A stretch of 64,000 nt of DNA from Whitmania pigra (lineage: Eukaryota > Annelida > Clitellata > Hirudinida > Haemopidae). The DNA lies in contig JAJTWR010000338.1 in NCBI GenBank assembly GCA_021613335.1, positions 67,501 through 131,500 of the forward strand, read 5' to 3'. A program made the position numbers and the translations under genes. The notes beneath the pieces are model-generated. The model ran no database searches. It had not been told where the DNA came from and worked only from the letters and a program-made list of their open reading frames with translations. Every line of letters begins with the position of its first letter. The first letter of the stretch is position 1. Below are positions 26,201 to 37,712 of this stretch, in pieces.

Positions 26201-26377
26201 AGTATTTAACAACGACATTTAAGAAATAATTGTCCTATAATTTTTTTATTGCCACTCATTTAGTTATTAATTATATGAATTTACATTTTACAGTCACAAA
26301 AAGAATCTCTATACTTTGCCTTAAACAATTTTGTTGTTACTGGTGGACCGTATGACCATACATTAGTCGACTTTTGA
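23231..26377 (+). CDS. Unrecognised 518-residue protein, 14 exons
   Basis: I do not recognise this protein. Exons 23231-23264, 23336-23397, 23541-23590, 23671-23854, 23916-24031, 24185-24294, 24379-24474, 24604-24695, 24852-25016, 25186-25251, 25367-25651, 25796-25926, 26062-26143 and 26294-26377 have canonical GT-AG borders, and all 13 junctions join in phase with no stop. The start ATG has a good GAAAATGG context. The product looks soluble and mostly helical: no signal peptide or clear membrane helix, a basic patch (NIRRRKRLK) at the start of the sixth exon, a DEDSDDLDDDIDY acidic stretch in exon 11, and regularly spaced Leu/Phe. Possible classes are a helical-repeat scaffold or a fast-evolving lineage gene. 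The structure shows it is a real gene, not a chance ORF. Confidence 0.8.
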
Positions 26378-26428
26378 AAGATATTCCAGTCGGGAAATGA
26401 ACCTGTTAAATGCTTTTTGTTCGTTGGA

Positions 26429-26434
26429 AATAAA
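26429..26434 (+). terminator. Candidate poly(A) signal of the unknown gene
   Basis: AATAAA 52 bp after the stop codon. Confidence 0.5.
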
Positions 26435-27842
26435 TTCCATATGCTGTCGTTGATGTGTAATCGTGAATGACTTTGTTAAATTGAAGTTGAATTTAGGATG
26501 CCTGATTGACGTAAATAATGAGAGGCTTGATTTATTTCCAGAGTAAATCTCTAATTTTGAGAGATAATATGTCTAGGTAATTGTTGTTGTTGTTTTTGTT
26601 GCAGATGTTGCTGGCGTTGTTTTTGTTACTGGAAAATACTGGTGAAGTTGTGGTGAAAAATGGTGTTTAAACGATATACTTATGGTGATAAAATTAAATT
26701 TAACTTAAAAAATAAAAAAAAAATGCTGGAAAATTCGTGGTGCAAAAATAGTGAACTTATAATGGTAAAATAGTATAATTATAATGATAAAATGTTGAAC
26801 CTATGGTGAAAATGGAGATAAATGGTGTAATTACAGTGATAAAATGGCAAAAATAATAAAATATAAGGCCATTATTGGTCAAAACAACTCTAACCATTGC
26901 AATTACTGACGGTGAAATTGTGAACTTATTATTACTATAACTTGGTGGAAAATGTTTTAATTAATAATGCTTTTTATTAATTTTACCAGAATTTTCATAA
27001 ATACCAATAATTCGTTTCCTCATGCACTATGCATTACAAATGTCAGCATTTTCATGGAAATTTCTTGAATATATGAAAGAAAGCAAAACCTATCATTAAA
27101 TCAGGTTGGCCGAATGGGTAGCGTTCTTGGATGTGGCGGTAATAACAACAGGCGTTATGTGAAAGTGTTCGCAACCCAGCCATGGACAGCCCTCGGTTAG
27201 GGGAGCTGTTTAAATGGTGAATCGATTAAGAAGTGTCTTCCCGTCCTATCCAGATACATAAGGCAATAAAATATTCGAATAAATACAAGGCAAATACAAG
27301 TAATTTCTTGGCAAACACTAAGAATTGTCCTGTATTGACCACTCGCCATTATGTAACAAATGATTTGGTTCTGTGCTCAGAGTGAGTATTGCAAACATTT
27401 TTATTCAAAAAACGTTACATTTATCACGAGACAACGACAAAACATCATCGGAATTTCATTTGTTTTGAACGCCTTGACTTTAAATTTACGTTAATAAATT
27501 CAAAATGCTCCACTTTTAACCGTGGCTAAATGTCGGGTTTAAATTAAATGTTTGCAAGTTTTACTTGTCGCACCACAAAATACTTTTGAATTCAAATGAA
27601 AACTATCACGGAATAATCTAAAAATCAAAATGGTCGGCATCAGAAATATAATCGCGCCCATATCAAGCACTGCATCACTTCAAGCAATGTAGCAGCTGCT
27701 GATAAAATACAGTGATGAAAACGTGATTAAATAAGCCTATAAGACGGTTTAATAAAACTCAGGCAGCTCAAATATGGAAGAGAATAATTTTTTTTAAATG
27801 ATGCAACAATACCTAGGACGCGAAAATAACATTTTGTCGATC
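26435..27842. other. Intergenic region between convergent genes
   Basis: AT-rich; around 26,630-26,880 it has loose repetition of a GGTGAAAATGG-like word. It contains one SINE copy at 27.1 kb and otherwise nothing recognised. Confidence 0.5.
27103..27190 (+). mobile_element. tRNA-derived SINE head, copy 2
   Basis: An A-box-like TTGGCCGAATGGGTAGCG and a B-box-like GTGTTCGCAACCCAGC are about 50 bp apart, as in a tRNA gene. A CGGTAATAACAAC...CGTTATGTG middle is shared with the copy at 62.8 kb. It does not fold into an acceptable tRNA, so it is a SINE or tRNA relic. The body may extend to about 27,270, ending AAGGCAATAAAA. Confidence 0.6.
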
Positions 27843-30509
27843 TCATTTTCCTTTATCTTCATCGTCCTTGCTGATTTTGTCGTCTGCTGCATTTTCAATC
27901 TCTTTTACTGAGGCAGAACCGTCTCCAGAGTACGAAACCATGGTTTTGTACGAAAGGAGTCTTTCATTTTCACTGCTGTGGTTGATCCCGTAGCCGAAGT
28001 ATATAAGTAAACCTGTAATTGAGTAACATATTTTAAAAATTTCATTGTCACTGTCACCATCAACAACAGACAATTGCAAACCACTGCACTACTAAAGACA
28101 AAGTGATTTTTATGATGGGAGTGAGTATTTTGCCTTGTGTACACCAGTTTTGTCAATGTTGTACGAGAAACGCCGAGTCATCGAAATATTGATGTTTTAT
28201 GAGAAATACAAGCGAACATACATTAAGATAAGTACAACATCATCGGCGCAGTTTCGATGAGATAAACATGGGCGAACTCAAGGGAGGATTTAGGAAAGGG
28301 TCGGGAGAGGCCATGGCCCTCTCCACCATTTGGAAAATATAAGGAATGTTTAAGTAAATCTGTTATTAAAAAAAATTAATATTAAAAATTACCTTCAATT
28401 TAAAAAAATGTATTTTATTTTAACTTTTTTTAATTATTTCAACAATTTACCACTTTCGACAAAAATTTTATTAGTTCCCCCCCCCCCCCCAAATCCGCCC
28501 ACCGGTTTCTATGTGTGTGGCCCCCCGCTAAAATGTTCTAGATCAGCCCTTGGGTGAACTTATAGCATATGAATAAATATTATATAAAGATGGCAATATT
28601 GTTCCTGATATAAAAGCGCTACTATAATATATACCATATAAACTCATGTCTTCTTATGAAAAAAAAATAAGAAAATATAACCTATAACCATCCAGACACC
28701 AAATCGAACCCAGGTCCAATGGTTGAGCTTCAGCATGAGGCCAATGTTGATGACCAAACTGACAACTGGTATCAACGGTACGAATGGTACCTGGGCAAAT
28801 TAAATGTGAACCGATTGAAATGAAGCCATTTAAAATGCAGAGTGATAAAGATAATGAAATTAGGTGAAGCCATAGAAAATTTAAACAGCATGCGCGGTGT
28901 ACGAAATTACCTGAAATGTCAGGAAACTTGTGTTCTGTTCGTGAGTGTAGAGCAGCAGATAAGCCATCAAAAACCCGATGATAAAGACGATAAGCAATAG
29001 AATTATCCACCATGTTTTGTTGATAACCAAGTGAGTGCCATGTAGAAGTATCAACCAAAAGCAGGTGCTGAAGATGATCATGAAAAAGGTACTAATAAGG
29101 GCCATGTTACCAGGAGGGATAGACTTGAGGAGAGGAAAATTCAGAAATCTTTTCTTCAACTTTCCGATATCATCGTGACTTTGAGATTCTTTCACCAGTT
29201 TTTTTTTGTCGGCACAATCATCATCACTGATGGAGTGTGTCGAGAAGTCGGGTTTTAGCTGGAACTGGCAAAGGTTCGCCGGCTGGTATCGAAGTATGAT
29301 GACGTTAACAGAGACTATGGTGAAACAGAGGAGAGTTCCTATTGACAAAAGTTCGACCAAGAGTTCCAAATTTACAAGTAATGCTAACAAAGAACAGATC
29401 AATCCAAAGAATATAACCGAAAAGAGAGGTGTCTGAGTTTTTGGATGAACGTAACCAAACCATTTGAATATTAAGCCATCATCAGCCATTGCATACACAG
29501 ACCTGGAAAGAGAAAACAGACTGCTTATTATAGCCGAAGACAGTCCAATCAGGGTGCCGATGGCTATGACGCTGGTCGCCCAGCTTGATCCATGCGCTTG
29601 GAGAGCAGCTGGAAAAGGAGCAACGACATCAACTTGCTTGTAGGGAACCATTAAGGTCAGTGAGGTTGAAGTGCCGACGTAAAGGATTATGACAAGAAGG
29701 ACCGAAATGCTAAGTGCCAAGGGAATGTCTCTGGATGGATTCTTCGTCTCTTCGCTGGCGATAGCAATTGATTCGAAGCCAGCGAAGGCAAAAAAACATG
29801 CGGCGGAGCCTGTAAGAACACCGGAGAAACCGTATGGAAGGAAGCCTCCTTCGTGTTTGTTGTTCCAATTGGAAATGTTGGCAAAATGGAGGCCTAGACT
29901 GATGACGAGGAGTAATACGGCAATATTAACCACCGTCAAAAGATTAATAACCGTCGATGACACCTTAGCGCCAACAGCGATGAAGATGGTCCAAAACAGA
30001 ACGCAGGCGACTGCCACGAAATCTAAATATTCGAATAAACCTGAAAATTTAACTCTGCCAAAGTATTCAATGGTCCCGTTACTTATGGCTCCTTTGACAA
30101 GTACGTCGAGAGAACCACTCCAGGCTTTGGCAACGGAGGCGCAACCGATGATGTTTTCCAGCATCATGTTCCAGCCGATGATGAAGGCGGCAAATTCTCC
30201 GATGGCAATGTAGGTGTAGGTATATGCTGAACCAGCTTTTGGCACCTTGGATCCGAACTCTGCATAGCACAGAGAAGAGAGGAATGCTGCAAATCCGGCA
30301 AACATAAAGGAGAGGATAACTCCGGGACCAGCTACGTCTCTGGTCACGGTTCCTGTGACGACGAAGATGCCAGCTCCTATCATGTGACCAATGCCGAAAA
30401 GTACCACGTCGAAAAGGTTAAGACATCGTTTCAGTTGGGTTTCCATGAGATTGTCTTCGAGAGTTTTCTTCCTGATCAATTTTTCTGCGAAAGCTTGCAG
30501 ACGACTCAT
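27843..30509 (-). CDS. Cationic amino acid transporter, SLC7A1-4 type (paralogue A)
   Basis: A plasma-membrane permease of the APC superfamily that carries arginine, lysine and ornithine. Exons in transcript order are 30509-28911, 28790-28682 and 28012-27843 (phases 0 and 1), giving 625 residues; human CAT1 has 629. Conserved features: the GAGIFVVTG helix-1 motif, AGFAAFLSSLCYAEFG, PKAGSAYTYTY and the glutamate in helix 3 (AIGEFAAFIIGWN) that is essential in mouse CAT-1. There are about 14 hydrophobic helices, and the C-terminal PFVPLIPVVSLVINIGLM plus IYFGYG block is distinctive for CATs. The tail is acidic and basic with no known sorting motif. A neighbouring paralogue at 35.7-37.7 kb on the same strand has the same intron positions and phases, so the two arose by tandem duplication. 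Confidence 0.94.
28279..28552. mobile_element. hAT-like MITE in intron 2 of transporter A
   Basis: A 274-bp element. The left end CAAGGGAGGATTTAGG and the reverse complement of the right end, CAAGGGCTGATCTAGA, form imperfect terminal inverted repeats. They are flanked by GGCGAACT (28271-28278) and GGTGAACT (28553-28560), an 8-bp duplication with one transition. An 8-bp target duplication with CA(A/G)GGG ends points to the hAT superfamily. A C-run lies inside and there is no coding capacity. Confidence 0.55.
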
Positions 30510-31146
30510 TTTGAAAGCAATTATGAAAATGTTTTCTTCAATTTTTACTACAAACTCTTCAAGTAAATCTTCCGGTCTATCTCTGTTCCATATGGCCTTA
30601 AAACCACGGTGTAAAATTTGATTCTAAGCACATTTTTTAAAACGCTTCAAAAGTTGAACTGTTAGAAAAGTTTTTATTAACTTATTTTTTCAAATCATAC
30701 TTTTCTGATCGGTAAACAACTTAATATGAATGTGCAAAGCTTGTTGAAATGTATTTATTGCTGCGGACAATGCAGTGTTCATACGGGTGCTCAGAAGTGA
30801 CATCATCGAGCGTACTTAACGAAGCATTCCCATGACTTAATTTAACAAAAGCAGGTGCTTATATAATTCAACTTAGTTACCATCAGCAGCATAATAAAGA
30901 AAAGATAATTTTAGTTATCTAATTGTAATTTCAAATAGCCTTTAAATGCTTCCGTACATTGGAAGGCAGCCTCTGCAACATGCTCTTATTGATCGTTCAC
31001 TTGTGACACCATTTCTACTAATTTCTCTTATTGATCGTTTACTTGTGACACCTTTTCTACTAATTTCAGTATTTCTATTCAAATAGCACCCTGCTTTAAC
31101 TTGGTTAAAAACTTTTCAACTTGACCAAATTTAAGTTTTTCGAATA
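30510..31146. other. Upstream region of transporter A
   Basis: A presumed promoter/5' UTR region. Apart from the 42-bp tandem duplication near its right end, nothing was recognised. Confidence 0.5.
30983..31066. repeat. 42-bp tandem duplication
   Basis: Two adjacent copies, 30983-31024 and 31025-31066, differ at only two bases. Both contain TTGATCGTT(C/T)ACTTGTGACA. The high identity implies a recent origin. Confidence 0.85.
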
Positions 31147-31150
31147 CGTT

Positions 31151-31300
31151 TGCAGTAATGAACCAGGCTAACACTTGACTTTAATCGAACGTACAATCGG
31201 TATCATTCATAAACGGATTGACGACGACAACAAGCATCGACGCGGTAAAACTCGGAAATCAAAAACAAAACATCCTTAGTAGGGATGTGCAGTCACTACA
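31151..31300 (-). repeat. 3' LTR of the Gypsy element
   Basis: It pairs with 34247-34394, differing by a few substitutions and short indels. On the plus strand it begins TGCAGTAATG and ends CACTACA. The similarity of the two LTRs implies a fairly recent insertion. Confidence 0.93.
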
Positions 31301-31696
31301 GTGAGCTCCTCCCTGGGAAGACGGAGTCAGAAGTAGATGTGATCCTGGTGATGATTGAAACGTACTTCCTGATCTTGTGCGTGAGGGTTCAGGTGGGTTA
31401 TTGGGAGAACTTGTGATGGATGCAGGAGCCGTCTGGTCGACAGGAGGTCTCGTGAAAGTGGTTGTCCCTGGCGTCGTCATTGGCATCTTGGTACGTTTGA
31501 CACAATTCAGCGAAACACAAATGGTGAATCCCTCTGGAGGTTCTATCTTGACAATGTTAAACACTGATTGTCTTTGGGCTAAGGGAACATATGAACGGGG
31601 ATAAATTGAGTTGTTTTTGCAAAGAATTGCCAAGTCCGTCGAGAGTTGATGAGATGTGAGACCATCCTTGCACTTTTGTATTTCTGGATCTTCAGT

Positions 31697-33511
31697 CTAT
31701 GCTTTGGCAATACTTGTTAGATCTGGGTGTTCGAGTTGTAGTGCAGTGACTGGCCTGGAAAGTGCATCTGCTACTATGTTTTCAGCTCCTCTGATGTGAT
31801 GTATTTCAGTGACATATTCAGAGATGATGGAGAGACGTCGTTGTTGCACGTGCAACAGATTGTCAGATGGGTTTGTGGTCTGTAAATAAATGGAGTTATC
31901 TGCCTTCAATGATGTATTTGAAATGGAGGACAGCTAAATATGCTGCCAAAAGCTCTTTGTCAAATGCAGAGTATATTGATTCTGTTTTAGATAATCTCTT
32001 GGAATAAAAAGCAATTGGCTGTGGCATACCCAAAACAACCTGATGAAGTGCAGCACCGATGGCTACCGAAGATGCATCAGTCACTAGGTGGTATAGATTA
32101 CTATACTAGACTTGCTAATGTAATGAAAATTGGCCGCACCTGCCAAGGATGATTTAATATCTTCAAAAGCTTTGCACTGAGGGGTTTCCCACGTCAATTG
32201 ATGGTTACGTTGATTTGTACTTCCCAAAAGAGTATGCAAGGGGGCAGATATTTGGGCAAAGTGAGGGATGAATGATCTGCAGTATCCAATCATGCCAATA
32301 AAACGTCGTAAACCTGCATAGTCTTTCGGTTTAGGAAAATCGATGACGGCTTGTGTGTTATCTTCAGGTGATGATATTCTAGTCGAAGATAGTCTATGGC
32401 CTAGAAACACAACAGAGCTCTGAGCAAACATACATTTACTGACGTTGATCCGGAGGCTGTTTTTCTCCAGCCGCTGAAAGACAGTTTTGAGGTGTTGTAT
32501 ATGCTCATGCTCATTGTTTGAGGCTACCAAAATATCGTCAATATACACACAAACAAATGGCAAGTCTTGAAAAGTTGCATCCATGAACCTTTAGAATGTT
32601 TGAGTTGCATTTCTGAGACCGAATGGCATGCGAGTAAATTCAAACAAACCAAAAGGAGTTGTAACGGCTGTCTTTGGGATGTCATCTGGATGAATGGGGA
32701 TGTTGTAATATGCCTTCACCAAATCTAATTTGCTGAATACTGAATTGCCACTGAGTCGGCTTGTCACGTCAGAAATTCTTGGCAGAGGATATCTGTCAGG
32801 TTTGGTGAGACTGTTGAGTTTCCGATAATCTCCACAGGGCCGCCATTGGTTGTCCTTTTTGGGGACCATGTATAGTGGGCTGGAATAACAACTGCTAGAT
32901 TGTCGAACAATCCCAGCCTTTAACAGCATTGCGAATTCTTGCTTAGCGGCCTCAAATTTGTCAGGTGGGAGTTGTCGAAAACGGGAACAGATTGGCTTGT
33001 TTGATGTTAGTTCAATTGTGTCAATTGGAGGGGTGTCAGTTGGACAGTCGAATATAGGGGCGATGATCTTCCCAACCGTTGTTACCATCGCCATGGAGAG
33101 TGACGTCTTCATGTCCAGAAGCTGGCGGTTGCGACAGTCAACAAGTAGATGGTGATGAATGAAGAAATCAGCCCCTAATATTGGTTGTATGGTGACTGCC
33201 ACTATGAATTTTCAGGTGAATTCTCTTCGGAGGTCTCGACTGCTTATCGTTAGTGTAACTTCTCCATGAATCTCGAATGGCATACCGTTGGCTGTGTTCA
33301 ACTTGACGTTTGTTGCTCTGATTGGAACTGAAATTTTTGATAACGCTGTTGGGGGAATGATTGAAACCGCTGATCCGGTGTCGACTAGAAACTTGAATTG
33401 ATGACATATGGTGTTAGCTGCTGTGAAAAATGTGACATAAAACGTAGGAGCACCTTCGATGGTCGCAACCGACGCAGAGCCTTCTAGTTTACCTACTGGC
33501 TTGTGAGACAC
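31697..33511 (-). pseudogene. Gypsy pol remnant: protease, reverse transcriptase, RNase H
   Basis: Transcript order runs from high to low coordinates. The protease has an intact LVDTGSAVS active site (about 33,390). The reverse transcriptase spans 33,202 to 32,084, with YPLPRI, FSKLDL and the catalytic YIDD; an in-frame stop interrupts it between FGLRNA and YIDD (about 32,591). RNase H follows with a TDAS motif (about 32,080) and ends near VADALSRP (about 31,755). Frameshifts separate protease from RT and split the RNase H region. The integrase that should follow is absent; only a Pro/Ser/Thr-rich C-terminal tail (31,259-31,633) remains. Confidence 0.85.
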
Positions 33512-33559
33512 CGGAGAAGCATTCCGAGACTGGGCAACTCGGGCGCTATGCTTGTCTGG

Positions 33560-34213
33560 TCATACGCACCAGGATCGGCAGGATTTAGCCTCAGGACCAA
33601 AATAAATGTGTGCACGACAAACTTTTGGTAGTTGACCTGGGGTGAATGGCTCCAGAGTTCTATTGGTTCCTGTGGTTCTTTTGATTGCATCAACATCCAG
33701 TGTTGGTTCCTGGATAGTCTGTGTGTGTTGAACTGATGTCATGGTAATCAACTCGTCTGCCAATTTCCCAACCTCTTCCAAAGGCAAATTCTTCTGTGCT
33801 GCAATGACGAGGGCCAAATTGGCAAGCAACAATTTTTGGAACTTGTGGCGAACCATGTCTTCAGGTGCACCAACTTGTTGTGCTAGCTTTCTCATTGCTA
33901 CCAAATGTTGCGAAGGCCTGCCTGTTAGCGGATTTTGTTGCAGGAACTGGTCGAAGAGCTCCGCTATGTTGGGCTTGGTTTGCTCAAGCACTGCACTCTT
34001 CAGGCGGTCATAATCAATGGCCTCGACAGTGTCATCATCAAGGCTCATTACCACAGACCCTGGTAAGGCGGCCAATGCGTGGTAAAACCTTGTTGATCTA
34101 ACCGTGATGTTGGAAAGAGTAAATTGTGCTTCCATTATTCTGAACCAAGCCGATGCCTCGGCTGGGTTGAAAACAATCGGTTTGATAAAAATTGAAGCAG
34201 CTTGCGATTCCAT
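33560..34213 (-). CDS. Gypsy Gag-like ORF
   Basis: An open frame of about 217 residues from the ATG at 34213. The body resembles the capsid-like Gag of CsRn1-type Gypsy elements (AWF...AQF, then RF.H..A.LP near the N-terminus). The C-terminal knuckle is of the Cys-His-Cys type (C.AH.YFG.EAKSC), not CCHC; a frame change just after it leads into pol. The start was placed at the first ATG after the 5' LTR. Function in packaging is known for the family and inferred here. Confidence 0.75.
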   Translation of the reverse strand: MESQAASIFIKPIVFNPAEASAWFRIMEAQFTLSNITVRSTRFYHALAALPGSVVMSLDDDTVEAIDYDRLKSAVLEQTKPNIAELFDQFLQQNPLTGRPSQHLVAMRKLAQQVGAPEDMVRHKFQKLLLANLALVIAAQKNLPLEEVGKLADELITMTSVQHTQTIQEPTLDVDAIKRTTGTNRTLEPFTPGQLPKVCRAHIYFGPEAKSCRSWCV

Positions 34214-34246
34214 TTTTGAGTTTGTGTTCAGAGTTGGGGTCACCAA

Positions 34247-34394
34247 TGAAGTAATGAACCAGGCTAACACTTGACTTTAATCGAACGTACAATAGGTATC
34301 ATTCATAAACGGATTGACGACAACAAGCATCAACGCGGTAAAACTCGGAAATCAAAAAACAAAACATCCTTAGTGGGGATGTGCAGTCACTACA
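34247..34394 (-). repeat. 5' LTR of the Gypsy element
   Basis: 148 bp, the partner of 31151-31300. The putative primer-binding site is immediately inside at 34231-34246. Confidence 0.93.
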
Positions 34395-34398
34395 CGTT

Positions 34399-35669
34399 AA
34401 ATTACTTACATTTTTACAATAATATTTCCACGTAATGTCACTCAGATCAAATTTAATGCCCCATACATTCCGTAGAGTCGGGGTTGGACGCGTGTCGACC
34501 TTAGGAAAGGTCGACCCTTTTGATGGTTGATGTTTTAATCATTTGACGTATTTTTTACAAACATGTATTAGTGGTACAAAGTGTAGTTCAGTTTATGAAT
34601 TTGTCTTGTCGTCACATCAAACTGTTGCTGATGAAGCTCAGGATCTAGCAAGAAGGGATTTTAAAACATAGAACGTTACAAGTTCTTGTACGAAAGCGAA
34701 TAAAAATTGTTAAAAATGTGAAATTAACTAATAATTTCTATCCAATGACTTCGGGGTTCCCTGTAAAAAAATACAGCCACATTACGTTTTAGCTCTTTCA
34801 TATTGGCTTGGTAAGATAACGTATACTCAGTTTGTATGAGTGGTTTTATTAATTAAAATTTGCAATTACAGATCAAAATTAGATCGTATATATTAGTAAA
34901 TTAGATCGCTGGCATATCCAAATAAGAATAACATAATTTTTCTGTCTACATTTGGTGAAAAACATGGTCGGTTAAAAGCACATGTTGACAAATTCGTCAA
35001 TATCTGTACACTCGCATTGATTAGGAGTTGATATACAAATTAGACATTTTAAATAATTTATAGCGTGATGCTACATTGTTAAACACGACATGCCAAAGGA
35101 CATGAGTTGACTAAAAAAGACATAAATTAATTTAAGCTTATTACTTTTTTTGAAAAATTTTATTTGACTAAGTAGAATAATAAACCAAAACCGACAGAAA
35201 AAGACAGCCAAATAAAATAACTCAAGAGACTGACCCTAATTAACACGATTTAATTTGGTATATGTACAAGAATAAAGAAAAATCTTTTCAAAGAATACCT
35301 TACAATATATACAACTTATAACATTTTTTAAACAACAAATAAAGAATATTGAAAGGACCGGATAGAGATTGATCTTGGACCATAGCATTGAATAGAAAAG
35401 AGTTTGAAGGTAGATTTATCAAATGAAGGACTATATTCATGTGTAATATGAAGAAAGTAAGTAGGGTTCTTATTATCTGAAAAACAAAACCTGTAAATAT
35501 CATGGGAAGTGTATTATAATCATAAGAACACATAAATAGTGCGACTTGCAAACAGTGAATTTGGTAAATGTTTAATAGATTATTATTAACAAACATTGAC
35601 TTAATCGAGGACAGAAATGGTAACGAAAAAACAATCCGAATAATTTTTTTTTAAATTAACCACTTTAAA
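34399..35669. other. Intergenic / 3' UTR region of transporter B
   Basis: AT-rich and without a supported gene. It includes the 3' flank of the second transporter. Confidence 0.55.
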
Positions 35670-37712
35670 TTATTTTTTTAGGTTTTCTTCCAATTTACCA
35701 TCATCATCGTCGACATCGTCATTTTTTTCTTTCACCATCAATTCATTTTCCTCGTCCTCGATCCGCTGATAGAATTTGAAGTTTTTGCTTTCTTTGCTGT
35801 GCTTCATTCCGTAACCGAGGTATATGAACAGTCCTAAAATCACAAATCAGAATAAATAAATCAAAAGTAAAATATGAAAAGAAATTCTATTGCTTCAGTT
35901 AATTTTTTGTCAAAAATCAATAAAGAGCGATAAACTCAAATACAAATTATTAACTAAAATCCTACCCAAGAGGACGCAAGCAGCCAGTCTCAACCATGTC
36001 CAACCTTTGAGATTCATCATGAGACCGATGTTGATAGTGATACTGGTCACTGGTATAAGAGGCACAAATGGGGTCTTAGAAGTGATAATAACTGGATCAT
36101 TCTATTGTTGCCATATTTTTCGCCGGTCTGATAAATAAATACTTACTTGAAATGTGGTGAAACTCCTATTTTCTTCGTGCAAGTACAGAAACAGACACGA
36201 TAGTAGGAATCCTAAGCAGAAAATTATCAACAGTAAAATTGCCCACCACAATTTCATTGCCAGCAGATCCCTGCCGTACAGAATTATAGACCAGACGGCA
36301 GAGGCAAAAAGTAATACTAGAGTGATTCCTATTGGTCCTGAATAGCCGAGAGGTATCGATTCTAGAAATTGGAAATGTCGATATTTGCGTTTTATCCTGC
36401 CGATGTTCTCCAAATCCTGCTCGGTGGAATTTTTAATTTCTCCGCTAACATTCTTGTAACGAACTTTCAATTCGAATTGACACGAAGCCACTGGCTGGTA
36501 ACGAAGGATGACCACGCTGATGGAGACAATAATGAAGCAGAGCAATGTGCCAATTGATAAGAGTTCCACGAGAAATTCCAGGTCTATAAGCAGTGCCATG
36601 AAAAAAGAAATTATGCTGCAGAAAATAATGGCAAAGATAGGCGTCTGAGTTTTTGGATGAACGTAACCTAAACAACTGAAAAGCAAGCCGTCGGAAGCCA
36701 TCGAATAAACCGCCCTTGGCATTCCGAAGAGGCAGCCAAGGAGACCGGCTGACAAGCCAATGAGTGATCCTATAGCGATGACGTTGGTGGCCCAATTTGC
36801 ATTGTGTGCACGGATAGCTGCTGGAAAAGGTGCCAAGATGTCAACGTCCTTGTAAGGAACCATTACTGTCAGAGCAGCTGAACTCAAAAGATATAGGATA
36901 GTAACGATGAGGACCGATATTCCTAGAGCCAATGGAATGTTCTTGGACGGGTTTTTGGTTTCCTCACTAGCTACTGCGATACCTTCAAAACCGGCATAAG
37001 CGTAAAAGCAGGATGCCGATCCCGCAATCGTCCCAGAAAATCCATAAGGTAGAAAATCTTTCGTCCAGTAGGAAAAGTCGGAAAAATAAAATCCCAAACA
37101 GATGATGAGCATGAGGACAGCAATGTTTATAAAAGTAAAAAAACTGATTAAACCCGATGAGTATTTCACTCCAGCTGCCACAAAAATCACCCAAAACAAT
37201 ATGCAGGCACTTGCAACGAAGTCTGGATAATGCGATATAAGTGGTACATCGAGACTTCCGATGTGGGTCAGGATGAAATTGTTGATGGAACCATTCGCAA
37301 GGACATTCAGAGAACCACTCCAGGCTTTGGCCACGGAAGAGGCCCCTATCAGACTTTCTAATAAGACATTCCAACCGACTATGAAAGCTGTGAGTTCGCC
37401 AATGGTGACGTACGTATAAGTATAGGCTGAACCTGCTTTAGGAACTCTAGCTCCGAATTCGGCATAGCACAATGCTGACAAGAACGAAGCTAAACCGGCA
37501 AATACAAATGAGATTATAACTCCTGGACCGGCCACATTTTTCATGACGTTACCAGTGACAACGAAGATGCCCGCTCCAATCGTGTTGCCGATTCCAATCA
37601 TTACCAGGTCGAAGAGGCTAAGACATCGTTTCAACTTGGTTTCCATAAGGTCTTTTCCCAGGGTTTTCTTGCGAGTTATTTTTCCGAGGAAATTTTCTTG
37701 CAAGCCAGACAT
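35670..37712 (-). CDS. Cationic amino acid transporter, SLC7A1-4 type (paralogue B)
   Basis: Same family and role as paralogue A. Exons in transcript order are 37712-36147, 36074-35966 and 35833-35670, with phases 0 and 1, giving 612 residues. Conserved segments include GAGIFVVTGNV, AGLASFLSALCYAEFG, PKAGSAYTYTY, the helix-3 glutamate (TIGELTAFIVGWN), ASEETKNPS and the CAT-specific PFVPLIPVTSITINIGLM with IYLGYG. The middle exon is 109 nt in both paralogues. Intron 1 is only 72 bp. The C-terminal tail is more acidic (VDDDDG) than in A. The gap to the next gene upstream (+ strand, 38183) is 470 bp, so the promoters are close and divergent. Confidence 0.94.

Larger units (their letters stand above)
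31151..34394 (-). mobile_element. Ty3/Gypsy LTR retrotransposon, internally deleted
   Basis: A 3,244-bp element on the minus strand, inserted between the two transporter paralogues. It has near-identical 150- and 148-bp LTRs with TG...CA ends and a 4-bp target duplication CGTT (31147-31150 and 34395-34398). Just inside the 5' LTR is TTGGTGACCCCAACTC, which resembles the tRNA-Trp primer site described for CsRn1-type Gypsy elements. A purine-rich tract abuts the 3' LTR. Coding order is gag, protease, reverse transcriptase, RNase H. No integrase zinc finger or DDE core is present, although about 400 bp of pol tail remains. It cannot be autonomous. Confidence 0.92.

Noticed and set aside
27103..27185. 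A functional tRNA gene
   Set aside because: A- and B-box-like sequences are present, but the acceptor and anticodon stems do not pair; it matches three other dispersed copies, so it is SINE-derived.
29206..30213. Plus-strand open frames of 76 and 174 codons
   Set aside because: Antisense shadows of the transporter A coding exon.
30983..31066. CRISPR-like direct repeat
   Set aside because: Two adjacent copies without spacers in a eukaryotic genome; it is a simple tandem duplication.
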